Source: Muraenolepis orangiensis
Taxonomy: Eukaryota > Chordata > Actinopteri > Gadiformes > Muraenolepididae
Length of the DNA: 64,000 nucleotides
NCBI GenBank assembly: GCA_027704905.1
Contig: CM051020.1
Span: 9,343,674 to 9,407,673 of the forward strand
Direction: 5' to 3'
The translations under genes were made by a program, and so were the position numbers. Under the pieces are notes generated by a model, which searched no databases, was not told where the DNA came from, and worked only from the letters and a program-made list of their open reading frames with translations. Positions 46,403 through 57,500 of this stretch are shown here, one piece after another. Each line of letters begins with the position of its first letter. The first letter of the stretch is position 1.

Positions 46403-47881
46403 AAGCCCGGTCTCAACTGTTCTGTGTACTTTCAGTATCGTCTCCTTCGAGATTACTGCATTTGTTTGGGATGTTAAAGTAAAAGGTCAAAAGGTCTTGC
46501 AGAGCTCAGCCCTTCAGCTGTGCATGTATTGTCATTGGGGGTACTCCAGTGTAAAGGGAGTGTCATACTCGCCAACTGGTCTACCGTCTCCTTGTTTGTA
46601 CGCACTCCCACAATTTCATACTAAATTTAGATGCAGCCAAGCGACAGAGTTGCAGAGACCTTGGTGCCAACAGTCATGATAAGACCGGGGAGGGGGGGGG
46701 GGGGGTTTGTTTTTGAATGGTGAAAAGCCTGCAGTGTTGCTTTTACCTTGAGTTTTTCGGCTGATCTGTAGACGGACTTTGATATTGCGTGCACACAGTG
46801 TGCCTGCTGTGCACACTGTGTGCACTTCCATGAATCACCCTACAAAGTTCAGAGTTGACTTTGGCTTGATTGGCGTGGCTCCCGGTTACAGATAGACATG
46901 TTATGTGCCAGTGTGCAGCCATGTAGTGTGCATGCTCCAAAGGCAGAATCAGTAACATTGTTTGAAAACACACTTCTTAAAACACACTTTCATAGACTGC
47001 CTTCAATGTGATGTCACCTTTTTTTAAATTAGTTGAAATGTGATTATTTTTGTTCTGATCTCTTATGTGTACTTTGATTTTAGAAAGAGGGGTTCAACCG
47101 TAGAGGTTTGAACCAAGAAGGCCCCACAGGGGCAGCAGTAGCGATTGTTGTGTTAAACTATATTCTATATAAGTTATAACTATATTCTATATAAGTTGTC
47201 TATATCCCCGCCGTGCGCCCATAGGGATGGGCGCACTACAGGAGCCAGACCACGCGCGACGCAGAAGCGGTAACTATATTATACTTATATACTTATTATA
47301 ATATAATATATTAGATTATATATATAGACAGCATGGGTCAGATGTTTGTGCCGGACTTTGTATCAGGTTAATCATTGGCTTAATAAATATAGTTTATATA
47401 ATATAATTTATTATATTAATATAATATAGCCATACAATGTAGCTAACGCCTCTGCGTCGAACGCAATCCGGCTCCTGCAGCCTCCTGCAGACAACCACAT
47501 AGAACATAGAACATAGAACATAGAACATAGAACATAGCCCCGAACTCAACACCTACTAACTACACAACGCCTGTTTTTTGGTCACTTGTTTTCTGCTTCT
47601 TGACTCACTTCTCTTTGCTCTCTTGGCACTGCTTAGGACTTGCTCTGTAGGAGCGTCACCGTCGGGCCGGGCGAACACGCTCGGCACAGCTGATCAGATC
47701 TGATCAGGCTTCAACAACAGGCGATGAGCGAAGCCACTCTTGAACTGACAATAGTTCTCAAAGTCTTCTTCCAGAACATGCCGGCTGCACCCACTTGCTT
47801 GCCTGTCCGTCCCGGGAGGACGACAACACTAAGTCAAACACAAACACACAAAGTCAAATCCTGCTATGTCTGAACGTAAAG
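46403..47881. other. Non-coding copy-2 block with a 2.1-kb deletion
   Basis: 46403-47081 matches 14616-15280. Then the sequence jumps to the equivalent of 17389, so the material of 15282-17388 (retropepsin and LINE fragments, hairpin) is missing. The LINE tail of 17592-18090 is also absent. The tandem acataga units and the ctgatcagatctgatcag palindrome follow. Confidence 0.7.
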
Positions 47882-48083
47882 GCCACGGGGTGACCGTAGC
47901 TCAGGACGTAGAGCGGTCGTCTGACAACCGGAAGGTCGCTGGTTCGATCCCTCGGCTCCTCCTTGCCAAGTGTCGAGGTGTCCCTGAGCGAGACACCCTA
48001 ACGCTTACTGCTCCAAATGTGCTGGCTGTCAACGGTATAGCATGACTCGTAAAGCGCTTTGTATAAAAGTCCTCCGTGTTGTC
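47882..48083 (+). mobile_element. tRNA-derived SINE, copy 2
   Basis: Same as 18694-18895, with tagctcaggacgtagagc and ggttcgatccc boxes. Confidence 0.75.
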
Positions 48084-48186
48084 AAGCCGTGCTGCCCCAC
48101 AAGAAGGTCATTTGTTCGACTCCGATGAGATGTTCACTGGGGGGAAGCCTTGCAGTACCTCATGAGGTACATGCAGACAATTGTGT

Positions 48187-50476
48187 TCATATCACACAGG
48201 GGGTAGGGGGTTGATTCCTTTCTTTGTTCTTTAGCCTAAGAAACAGTTATAAAGTTACAAAGAGTTATATTATGAATAGATTAATGTAAATCATATTTGT
48301 AAAACTACAACAGTCCCACATCATTAATAAATGACCTAAAAATCCTCACCAAGCTCCCCAACTTTCTCAAAACATAATCTCGGTGGATGAAATGTGTAGT
48401 AAACATGTAATACAATAGTAACTACTTTTACCTTTCTCTGTAGACAAAAAAAAAGATGACGAGGATGACAATTATAAACAGAAGGAAGGCTACTAATACC
48501 ATCCAATGTGATCTATAAGATCCCTCTGAAACGAAAGAGAAAGTTATTATTTGCCAGATAATTATTTTTCTAGAATATTAACAAATCAGCAAAGTAGTAT
48601 TGAAAACATGACGTTGCTTTTTCCACACCACAGATGTTTTCATATCACACACAGATGGCTGTCAGATTTTCACCAAGAGCCTACCTTCCTCATGGTCCTC
48701 CAGTATCAGTTCAATGGTGGTCACGTCTGTTTCCTCTGGGTCGCTGAGAGTACACGTGTACGTCCCTTGACTCTCGGCTGATGAGGTCACATACAGCAGG
48801 AGTCTACCTGATTCTGACAGTTCTCTTACACGTGACTGCCACTCTTTTTCCACCTGCCGTCTACCTCCTGCTGGTTTTGTGAGGATGGTCTGGTTGTGCT
48901 TGAAGGTCCAGGTGATGTCACAGAGCGCCGAGGCGTTACAAGGGAGTGACACCTCACGATAGGAAGCACTTTGCATTGGAGCTGAATTTAACACAGACAG
49001 ACGGACGAGTGAATGGACAGACGGACACCGATATTGTGAGTATTTGGGATACATAAATAGAAAGATGTGATATATACACCACAGTCGTTATACATTCACT
49101 GAAACTTGGTTTGGTTTGCTTATCATTAGGCACTATCGGCAGAGGTGTAGCCCTCATTCAACTCCTTTGTCCTTTATCGGCCATCTTTCCAAAGCGCCCC
49201 TCCCTGACATTGTTTATGTTATGTTTCGTATTGGTTGAGAAAGTGTCATAGTTGTCATCATCAATGGGTTCTTTAGTCATGATACAATTAAACAAGTGTC
49301 CAACTCTGAATTATTACAGGATAACATTTTCACTGAAGGAACGAGGTCCAGAATTCGATTTGCAGTGAACTCCCGGTCTGAGCTGGGTGCTGGCAGCAAT
49401 TGCGCTCGGATGTGGACCTAACCAAGTGGTGTCCACCTGCCCGCTTCGGGGCCAGTGTGAAAGCACCCGCACACCAGCGCTCCACTCAAAATGCTGTGCT
49501 TATATTGGTTGTTTAAAAAAGGCGAATGTGGAGCGAACGGTGAACAGACCATGCCGATGGTTGCTGTGCTGAGCCGAGGGGTAAGTTGCAAGCACTGCAA
49601 TCTAACGGACCTCCCCGATAATAATAATAATAATAATATGAATAATTATAATAATAATTATTATTATAATAATAATGTATAAAATAATGTGTAAAAAAAA
49701 TGTATAGAATTATATGTTATTTATATTACATGCATTATGATATACATATAATATGCATTGTAATAGTTGTATTGTTTAACATATTTAATAATATATTCTT
49801 TGGGTTTAAGATAAAGACTTACAGTGTTGCCTCATCGTGGCTTTCCTTGCACTGCGTTCACTTTGGACTGAGCAGCTGTAGGCCCATTCTGTGTCATTGG
49901 AAACGGTCCTTAATGAGCCACTGATGTCAAAGAGTCCCCGGTCGTCTTCATGGACCTCGGTTGTGTTCTGGAGGGTAGTGGTGGGGCGAGGGCTGACGGA
50001 CCAGGTGAGCTCTGGTCTTGGGTAGATTCCTCCAGACTTACAGGTGACAGTGTGCTTTAGTCGCATAAGGTCCACTCTAGCAACAGGAGCTGCAACAACA
50101 TGGTACCGCATTAAAACAATAAACTTATAGTTAACCTGGCTAATTTGGTTTGCTGCATTGACGTTATTTACTTACTATTACTAACAAATTGGATATGACA
50201 TCAGCAGTTCAGCTCACCTCTCACTGTCAGGGTGATGAAGGTCTCCTTGTAGTTGTTTGAAGTGCTGGTGTAACACATGTACCTGCCCTGGTCCTGGAGG
50301 TTCACCTTGGACAGACGAAGGGATGCGTTGCCCCCAGAGATCTGACTAAGGAACAGGGACGTCCTTCCCTGGTACAGAGGGCTCTGGTAGTTCAGTTGGT
50401 TCTCATTGTAGAAGAAGGAGTGGACCTGGACATTCGCACCATTCTTCTTGACCCAGTGGAGGACAGCAATGTCTGG
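48187..50476 (-). CDS. hhla2-like: H3': HHLA2-like gene, open but cut by an assembly gap
   Basis: Exons (minus): IgV from the gap edge 50476 to 50218 (5' end lost), 50089-49823 IgC, 48981-48685 third domain, 48525-48432 transmembrane (SHWMVLVAFLLFIIVILVIF), 48235-48187 tail. All exons are open and the splice ends fit. The nine-T run makes the membrane exon 94 nt, which puts the tail in the frame RLKNKERNQPPTPCVI followed by a stop. With eight T, as in H3, the tail would end after three residues, so I take nine as the functional form. This subtype has one short tail exon instead of the two of H1/H6. The signal exon should lie in or beyond the gap. Confidence 0.78.
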
Positions 50477-51476
50477 NNNNNNNNNNNNNNNNNNNNNNNN
50501 NNNNNNNNNNNNNNNNNNNNNNNNNNNNNNNNNNNNNNNNNNNNNNNNNNNNNNNNNNNNNNNNNNNNNNNNNNNNNNNNNNNNNNNNNNNNNNNNNNNN
50601 NNNNNNNNNNNNNNNNNNNNNNNNNNNNNNNNNNNNNNNNNNNNNNNNNNNNNNNNNNNNNNNNNNNNNNNNNNNNNNNNNNNNNNNNNNNNNNNNNNNN
50701 NNNNNNNNNNNNNNNNNNNNNNNNNNNNNNNNNNNNNNNNNNNNNNNNNNNNNNNNNNNNNNNNNNNNNNNNNNNNNNNNNNNNNNNNNNNNNNNNNNNN
50801 NNNNNNNNNNNNNNNNNNNNNNNNNNNNNNNNNNNNNNNNNNNNNNNNNNNNNNNNNNNNNNNNNNNNNNNNNNNNNNNNNNNNNNNNNNNNNNNNNNNN
50901 NNNNNNNNNNNNNNNNNNNNNNNNNNNNNNNNNNNNNNNNNNNNNNNNNNNNNNNNNNNNNNNNNNNNNNNNNNNNNNNNNNNNNNNNNNNNNNNNNNNN
51001 NNNNNNNNNNNNNNNNNNNNNNNNNNNNNNNNNNNNNNNNNNNNNNNNNNNNNNNNNNNNNNNNNNNNNNNNNNNNNNNNNNNNNNNNNNNNNNNNNNNN
51101 NNNNNNNNNNNNNNNNNNNNNNNNNNNNNNNNNNNNNNNNNNNNNNNNNNNNNNNNNNNNNNNNNNNNNNNNNNNNNNNNNNNNNNNNNNNNNNNNNNNN
51201 NNNNNNNNNNNNNNNNNNNNNNNNNNNNNNNNNNNNNNNNNNNNNNNNNNNNNNNNNNNNNNNNNNNNNNNNNNNNNNNNNNNNNNNNNNNNNNNNNNNN
51301 NNNNNNNNNNNNNNNNNNNNNNNNNNNNNNNNNNNNNNNNNNNNNNNNNNNNNNNNNNNNNNNNNNNNNNNNNNNNNNNNNNNNNNNNNNNNNNNNNNNN
51401 NNNNNNNNNNNNNNNNNNNNNNNNNNNNNNNNNNNNNNNNNNNNNNNNNNNNNNNNNNNNNNNNNNNNNNNNNNNN
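50477..51476. other. Assembly gap (1000 N)
   Basis: Exactly 1000 N, so probably a placeholder of unknown true size. It falls inside the IgV exon of H3'. The sequence after it does not continue the duplication, so copy 2 ends in the gap or the join is uncertain. ORFs spanning the N are meaningless. Confidence 0.98.
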
Positions 51477-51502
51477 CGTGCAAGCAGGCGACACGAGAGG
51501 AG

Positions 51503-51785
51503 GTCACCGTTTCCCCAGCCCTCGTCCAGGTAGCCACGCCCCCTATCACGTCCCGCATTCATGTCACCGTTTCCCCAGCCCTCGTCCAGGTAGCCACGGC
51601 CCCTATCACGTCCCGCATTCATGTCACCGTTTCCCCAGCCCTCGTCTAGGTAGCCACGCCCCCTATCACGTCCCGCATTCATGTCACCGTTTCCCCAGCC
51701 CTCGCCCAGGTAGCCACGGCCCCTATCACGTCCCGCATTCATGTCACCGTTTCCCCAGCCCTCGTCCTGATAGCCACGCCCCCTT
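51503..51785. repeat. 60-bp minisatellite, about 4.6 copies
   Basis: The unit starts gtcaccgtttccccagccct and repeats with a period of exactly 60 bp, with few substitutions. Because 60 is a multiple of three it is open in several frames (for example GRGYLDEGWGNGDMNAGRDR on the minus strand). It directly borders the gap, which suggests the array extends into it and may have broken the assembly. It resembles an LTR-internal repeat. Confidence 0.9.
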
Positions 51786-52110
51786 GTTAGGGCTCCCCCG
51801 CTGCTACAGCGCATCACCGTGATCTTCCCCCTCATGTTTTCCTGCCCTCTGATTGGCTGCCTGGGCACCTGTTACGTTCCTTGGGTTTAAATAGGCGGCG
51901 TCTTCTTGTGTTCGGCACCAGTTCATTAGGATTTTTGTGTTACTGCATTTTTGTTCAAGTGAAGACTCCTTATTTTGATACGTTTGTCATCGAGTCGTGC
52001 ATTTGGGTTCACCTCCGAAGTCCCCGTTCCTCGTCTCCCGTGACAAGGAGGCTGGTGCTGGATCCGCCCGATCCACCGAACCGCCAACTGGAGGACGACG
52101 ACACGGTACA
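51786..52110 (+). repeat. Putative LTR/TE end with TATA-like box, no gene
   Basis: CCAAT-like gattggct at about 51853 and a TATA-like ggtttaaatagg at about 51885, then sequence to gtgacaagg. A related inverted piece is at about 59500-59580 (ccagttggcggttctgtggg). This looks like retroelement promoter sequence. The 82-aa ORF at 51881 has no recognisable domain. Confidence 0.4.
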
Positions 52111-52805
52111 CTTACCACCAATCAAGTGAATGAAATACAAACGCAGCACACAGTACAACTCTGGCCCTCATGTGTCGTATAGGCTGGCATGGAGGCTGTA
52201 TCGTAGACGCTATGTCATAAATGTGTTCCATTTCAAATAAGGTTCAAAGAAAGTGATGATAAATCCTTGTTTTAATTATTAAATGATTAAACGGGGTGAA
52301 ATGGCAAATAACCATGTATGCTGTCTTTATTGCTTGTAATTTACATTAAATAAACATATGTTAAGTAGTATACATACATTTTGTATGGCTGTTTTGATTT
52401 AAAACCCGAATAATGCAGTGGGTTGACCAGACCCTCGAACATTGGCAGAGTAGCAAAGACATGAACAACACATTTGTCATGGAATTTGTCATTTGAATAC
52501 AAATCTGAAAATATATCCATTCAAACTTTATATCGTTTTATATCTGAATAAAATATTTTGTCTGAAAAACGATACCATAAAGTGTGCTCGAGTATAATAT
52601 GTATAATCCCTATCTTCATGCAGTAGTTTATTGGTACTATTCTTGGTATGTCAAACAAGTAAAGAAATAATAAATCTGGTTAGGTTCTGAGTAACTAGTG
52701 TGCATGAAGCATTGAGTTTGCAAATGTTACGCCCCTTTCTTTCAGATGGGGAGAAATGATCACGAGTAGAAATGGTGTTTCGTCACGATGACATTTACTC
52801 AAGTG
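52110..52805. repeat. Interspersed block repeated at 57628-58362
   Basis: Nearly identical to 57628-58362 in direct orientation, and partly present inverted at 58805-59090. Non-coding. Confidence 0.8.
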
Positions 52806-53566
52806 AGGGAATTTACCTGCGAGCCACAAATGTTTTGGTGAAGACAGACAAAAGCAATGGATCTCAGGATCCTAGATCAGACATTTAAATGGATCAAAGA
52901 TCAACATTTTATATTGAGCATGTCACAACTTAAGCATTAGTTACCTTCACATTTTACTATTTAAATCCTTTTACACCTTTTAACTTAACTTGCTAACTTT
53001 TGTACAGCATACTCTTTGCGTGTCTAATGTAATCTATGATCTTTTTAACCGCATTACATATTTTTATCACAAGAAAACATGAATTTACTTTCTTGTATTA
53101 AAACAATCTATTACAGTTGCAGTCCTTTATGATGGACATGGCCTTCTTCCAACATCTAGTCCTAACGATCTCCTCAATGCATGGAAGTGCACACCCAATG
53201 ATCTTTTCTGTCGTCCTCACGACCCTTTGAAAGGCCTTTTTTGTGTTGTGTAGTATGTATATGTAAATATCATATTGTGGTGACCCACTTGGGACACAGA
53301 CATTCACTGGATACTTAAAGGAGCCGTAATCGAGTTACGGCACATGTGCGTGGATGTGCATAGGTGAAATACATGACCTAGACTACAATAGGTCACACAC
53401 GCGCACGCACAAACAAGAGTTTCAAACCATAAAAATGAACTCACATGTGTACCCTGTTCACCAACGTACCCTCAAGGTACCCTCCTGATTAATATTTTGA
53501 ATTGTTAATCTGAATCGTCAAAAAAAACACATTTTCTGGGTTTTTTTCTTGTTTTGCTTCTTTGGA
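52806..53566. other. Non-coding with a small LINE RT remnant
   Basis: 53310-53098 (minus) reads FQRVVRTTEKIIGCALPCIE and KAMSIIKDCN, the C-terminal region of a LINE RT like the one ending at 13282. The rest shows no gene. Confidence 0.55.
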
Positions 53567-53664
53567 ATCCCCCATCCGCCCCACGCGACACCTCCACATG
53601 ATGCGCGATGTGTCGCTACTCGTTTTCGAGTCAGTAACATCTTGTTTTATTTAGAAAGAGTCGG
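53567..53664. repeat. Left arm of an inverted repeat bracketing H5
   Basis: The upstream sequence of H5 (…gtttcgagtcagtaacatct, then tgttttatttagaaagagtc) recurs as its reverse complement at 57178-57276. Confidence 0.85.
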
Positions 53665-53697
53665 CAACACTACAGCCTACAACTGAGAGCTCAGAAC

Positions 53698-56600
53698 ATG
53701 ACAGGAATGGACATTTGTCTGATTGTGTTTCTGATGGCGATGGTCCTCGTTCCTGGAGGTAAGCTTGCTGATCAATAATGATCATTGTGTTTGTAATGCA
53801 GGATACTTGAACTAGCAGCGAAAAACACACTGAGACGTAATGGTTTATTTTTAGAAAATTATACAATACAATCCAGTATTAAAACCTCGATCATTTATTA
53901 AAATAAAAACGTTCAGTTCTTCGCCAGCCCAGGCGCTGTAGTTGATCAGGACAGAAAGTTTCTGCTCTGGCTATTAGTTCATCAGTAAACACCGTGTGGT
54001 GACCATGGGTGGTGGTTCTTGGGACATAGACGTTCACTGGACAGACACATTGAGAGGAGCTACTCCTCTAAGACCGTAAGAAGTACCGATTGGTTTATAC
54101 CAGAGCCATAGAGATAATACCAGGAGGTGCTTGGCTTGTCCATTCAGTTCCATCAGCAGCTTCACCTTCCCTCCAATGGCCATATGATCTCTATGGCTCT
54201 GGGTTATACGGTCGCCTGTCGTTGCTGTTTCTGTTCCATGCGTTACCTCTGCCGCTGTATTACCGTTCATGTTGGGAAGTACGGTAAACGTTTCGACTCG
54301 ACAACCCGTCTAGCGTCTCCTCGTTTATACGCACTCCCACCATAGCACTAACTCCATGAGGAAACAAGCCACAGAGTTGTCCATTGTCGTTCATTCAGGT
54401 GGGTTCAACTCACTTTATAAACGCCATTATACTGTTGATTTATATGTAACTATATAAATGTCCATTTACCATGTGTCACAGGTGACTCATACAGGAAGTA
54501 CTCCGTAGACCGTCCCATTTAACACGTGTTTGAAGCAGCCTTCAAATGCGCCCTCAAGGCTGCAGCCCCTGAAATGGAACACAGCTAAAGGCAGTATATT
54601 GTAAAATGTGTTACTAAACAAAAAATAAATTAAAAAAGGCAGTAGATAACAGTCTGGATAAAGTCTCTTTAGATGGCTGGTTCAGTTTCTAGAAGCCCTT
54701 CTCTGTCACACATAGCTAGATTAATACAGATTACAGATGAGGGATGTCTTTAGTTCATATTTGATGAGCCCTTAAAAGTAAAACAAATGATTTACAAAAC
54801 ATTTTCCAAAACTGATCTCTGATCCCCAGCTCCCCAGCTGGTCTGTGTGTTTGGGGGGAGCTGTGTGCTGCCTTGCCGCTTCCATCCAGACATTGAGGTC
54901 ATCCACTGGGTCAAGAAGAATGGCAAAGATGTCCAGGTCCACTCCTTCTACCACAATGAGAGCCAAATGAATTACCAGAGCCCTCTGTACCAGGGAAGGA
55001 CTTCTCTGTTCCTTAATCAGGTCTCTGGGGGCAACGCATCCCTACGTCTGTCCAAGGTGAACCTCCAGGACCAGGGCAGGTACATGTGTTACACCAGCAC
55101 ATCAACCAACAACAAGAAGACCTTCGTCACCCTGACAGTGAGAGGTGAGCTCAATTGCTGATGTCATATCTTATTAGTAGTTGTGTATTTGGTATAGGTT
55201 TCATAAAGCACACAATTACAAAGCTCAGTAGCTCAGGTCAGGGTCCACTGGCATCTCAAACTTTACAGACTGAAACATTACCCTTGAAGCCGAGACCTGA
55301 CTGAGTTTGGTTCTACAACAAAATATACAATTTGCAATGTTCCCATGACAGTGGTGTGTGTATATTTTCTTAGGTATCGTTCATGGTTTAATTAGTATTA
55401 GTAAGTAACTAACATCAATGCAGCAAAACAAATGAACAAAGTTAACTATGAGTTTATTGTTTTAATGCGGTACCATGTTGTTGCAGCTCCTGTTGCTAGA
55501 GTGGACCTTATGCTACTAAAGCACACTGTCACCTGTAAGTCTGGAGGAATCTACCCAAGACCAGAGCTCACCTGGTCCGTCAGCCCTCGCCCCGCCACTA
55601 CCCTCCAGAACACAACCGAGGTCCATGAAGACGACCGGGGACTCTTTGACATCAGTGGCTCATTAAGGACCGTTTCCAATGACACAGAATGGGCCTACAG
55701 CTGCTCAGTCCAAAGTGAAGGCAGTGCAAGGAAAGCCACGATTAATAACAAAATGGCAACGAGTCAGAACTGTAAAGTGTCTAGTGCGATTCAAATTAGG
55801 GAACTGTCATGCACCCTACTTTCTATAGTTTTTCTTCATATGTATGTCATGAAATAATTGCAGTCTGTAACATCTACTCAGTTTCTGTAAAATAAATAAC
55901 AGCAACGTTGGACCACTGATTGAGTTTTGCATTATCCATTGTCCCAATTTGGAACTTTTTTGTCACTGGTCCAATTTCTGAGCTAATTACAAAACAATAT
56001 CTTGTGTATGTCTGTCCATCCACCCCTCTGTCTGTCTGTCTGTCCATCCACTTGTCTGTCTGTCCATCCACTCATCTTTCTGTGTGGACTTTGAATGATC
56101 TCCCCATGTTGAAGTGGGTTTCCTCCGGGTTCAAGTTGTAGCAGATGGCGCTGCTACCTGCTACTACAGTGGCTTCCTGGGACTCCTCCCCATAACAAAG
56201 ACAGGATGATCCCACAGGTGTGCGCTGCTAAAATCAGCCACCAACCCCACACACACATTAACACTCCTGCCCTGCCAATAACCAAGGCAAGGGCACTACA
56301 TCTAGAGTTGGTTCCTAGGGACTATCCTATGGCAGCCCACTTCTCCAAGCTCCTAGCTAGGAAAGGTTAAATTCAGAGGATGAATTTATAATTAATAAGT
56401 ATATCATATCTGTCTGTCTATCTAACTCAGCTCCAATGCAAAGTGCTTCCTATCGTGAGGTGTTACTCCCTTGTAACACCTCGACGCTCTGTGACATCAC
56501 CTGGACCTTCAAGCACAACCAGACCATCCTCACAAAACCAGCAGGAGGTAGACTGCAGGTGGAAAAAGAGTGGCAGCCACGTGTAAGAGAACTGTCTGAA

Positions 56601-57194
56601 TCAGGTAGACTCCTGCTGTATGTGACCTCATCAGCCGAGAGTCAAGGGACGTACACGTGTACTCTCAGCTACCCAGAGGAAACAGACGTGACCACCATTG
56701 AACTGATACTGGAACTGATGATGGAGGTAGGCTCTCTCTGAAAAAACAAAAGCAAATGTGTGTGGTGCAAGGTCTATTAATGGCACTGTGGACCATTGGG
56801 AAAAGAGTTAACTAAAATATATGTATAATAATACATATATTATGTAAATAATATGTCTAAATATATGTATGTTGCTATTATTCACATTATATCACTATGT
56901 AATGTAAATATTGTCACACACTTTGAAGTGACATCATATTTTTGTATATTTGTTTCTATTGTAGTTTAGATTTTGATATTGATATTTTATTATATTCATT
57001 GTTGGGGGGCCTGAGACCCGAGACTTCAGCATTTAATTGCAGACGACGGCTTCCTGTAATTGTGCGTATGACAAAGAACTTGAACCGTTAGATGTATACT
57101 CCACTTACTGCTAAAAAGTATCAACATTCTCATTTCAGAGGGATCTCAAACACTGCTTTGGCTTCTTGTGTTCCTGACGACTCTTTCTAAATAA
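53698..57194 (+). pseudogene. H5: plus-strand HHLA2-like gene with lost splice donor
   Basis: Exons: 53698-53758 signal peptide (MTGMDICLIVFLMAMVLVPG), 54830-55144 IgV (intact, 315 nt), IgC from 55487, 56431-56726 third domain, 57139-57194 truncated membrane exon. The IgC donor (aaccgtaagt in all paralogues) was removed by a deletion of about 20 bp after 55742. Translation therefore runs on into the intron and stops at 55857 after a hydrophobic end (LSCTLLSIVFLHMYVMK). The third-domain exon is one base short, so its phase no longer fits. The membrane exon runs into an inverted copy of the gene's own upstream region, which supplies the stop. A signal-V-C product with a hydrophobic C-terminus remains possible. 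It is the only family member on this strand. Confidence 0.78.
56010..56092. repeat. GTCT/GACA minisatellite in H5 intron
   Basis: Same array as in H1 and H1' introns, in the opposite orientation, with three or four units. Confidence 0.8.
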
Positions 57195-57276
57195 AACAAG
57201 ATGTTACTGACTCGAAAACGAATAGTGACACATCGCGAAGTGTGAAGGTGTCGAGTCTCCCCTGGGGGCGGTGGGG
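57178..57276. repeat. Right arm of the inverted repeat bracketing H5
   Basis: Reverse complement of 53567-53664, with several substitutions. It starts inside the H5 membrane exon. Confidence 0.85.
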
Positions 57277-57278
57277 GA

Positions 57279-57500
57279 TTTCTATATATATCTATCTATA
57301 GATATATCTATATCTATATAGATATAGATCTATATCTAGATATAGATCTATATCTATCTAGATCTAGATCTATATCTATCTAGATAGATATATATATCTA
57401 TCAAGATATATCTAGATCTAGATCTAGATAGATATAGTTCTATATCTATAGATATAGATCTATAGATCTATATAGATCTAGATATATATCTAGATATATA
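57279..57500. repeat. Self-complementary (ATATCTAGAT)n AT-rich tract
   Basis: About 220 bp of tatc/gata and tctaga permutations, highly palindromic, likely to form hairpins or cruciforms. Confidence 0.9.

Noticed and set aside
50201..51868. 555-aa and other ORFs spanning the N run
   Set aside because: Most residues are unknown; they join the H3' V exon to an unrelated minisatellite across an assembly gap.
54095..54210. Imperfect inverted repeat (tataccagagccatagagat and its near-complement) as a MITE
   Set aside because: Arms have mismatches and I found no target duplication or second copy, so it may be chance or part of a larger repeat.
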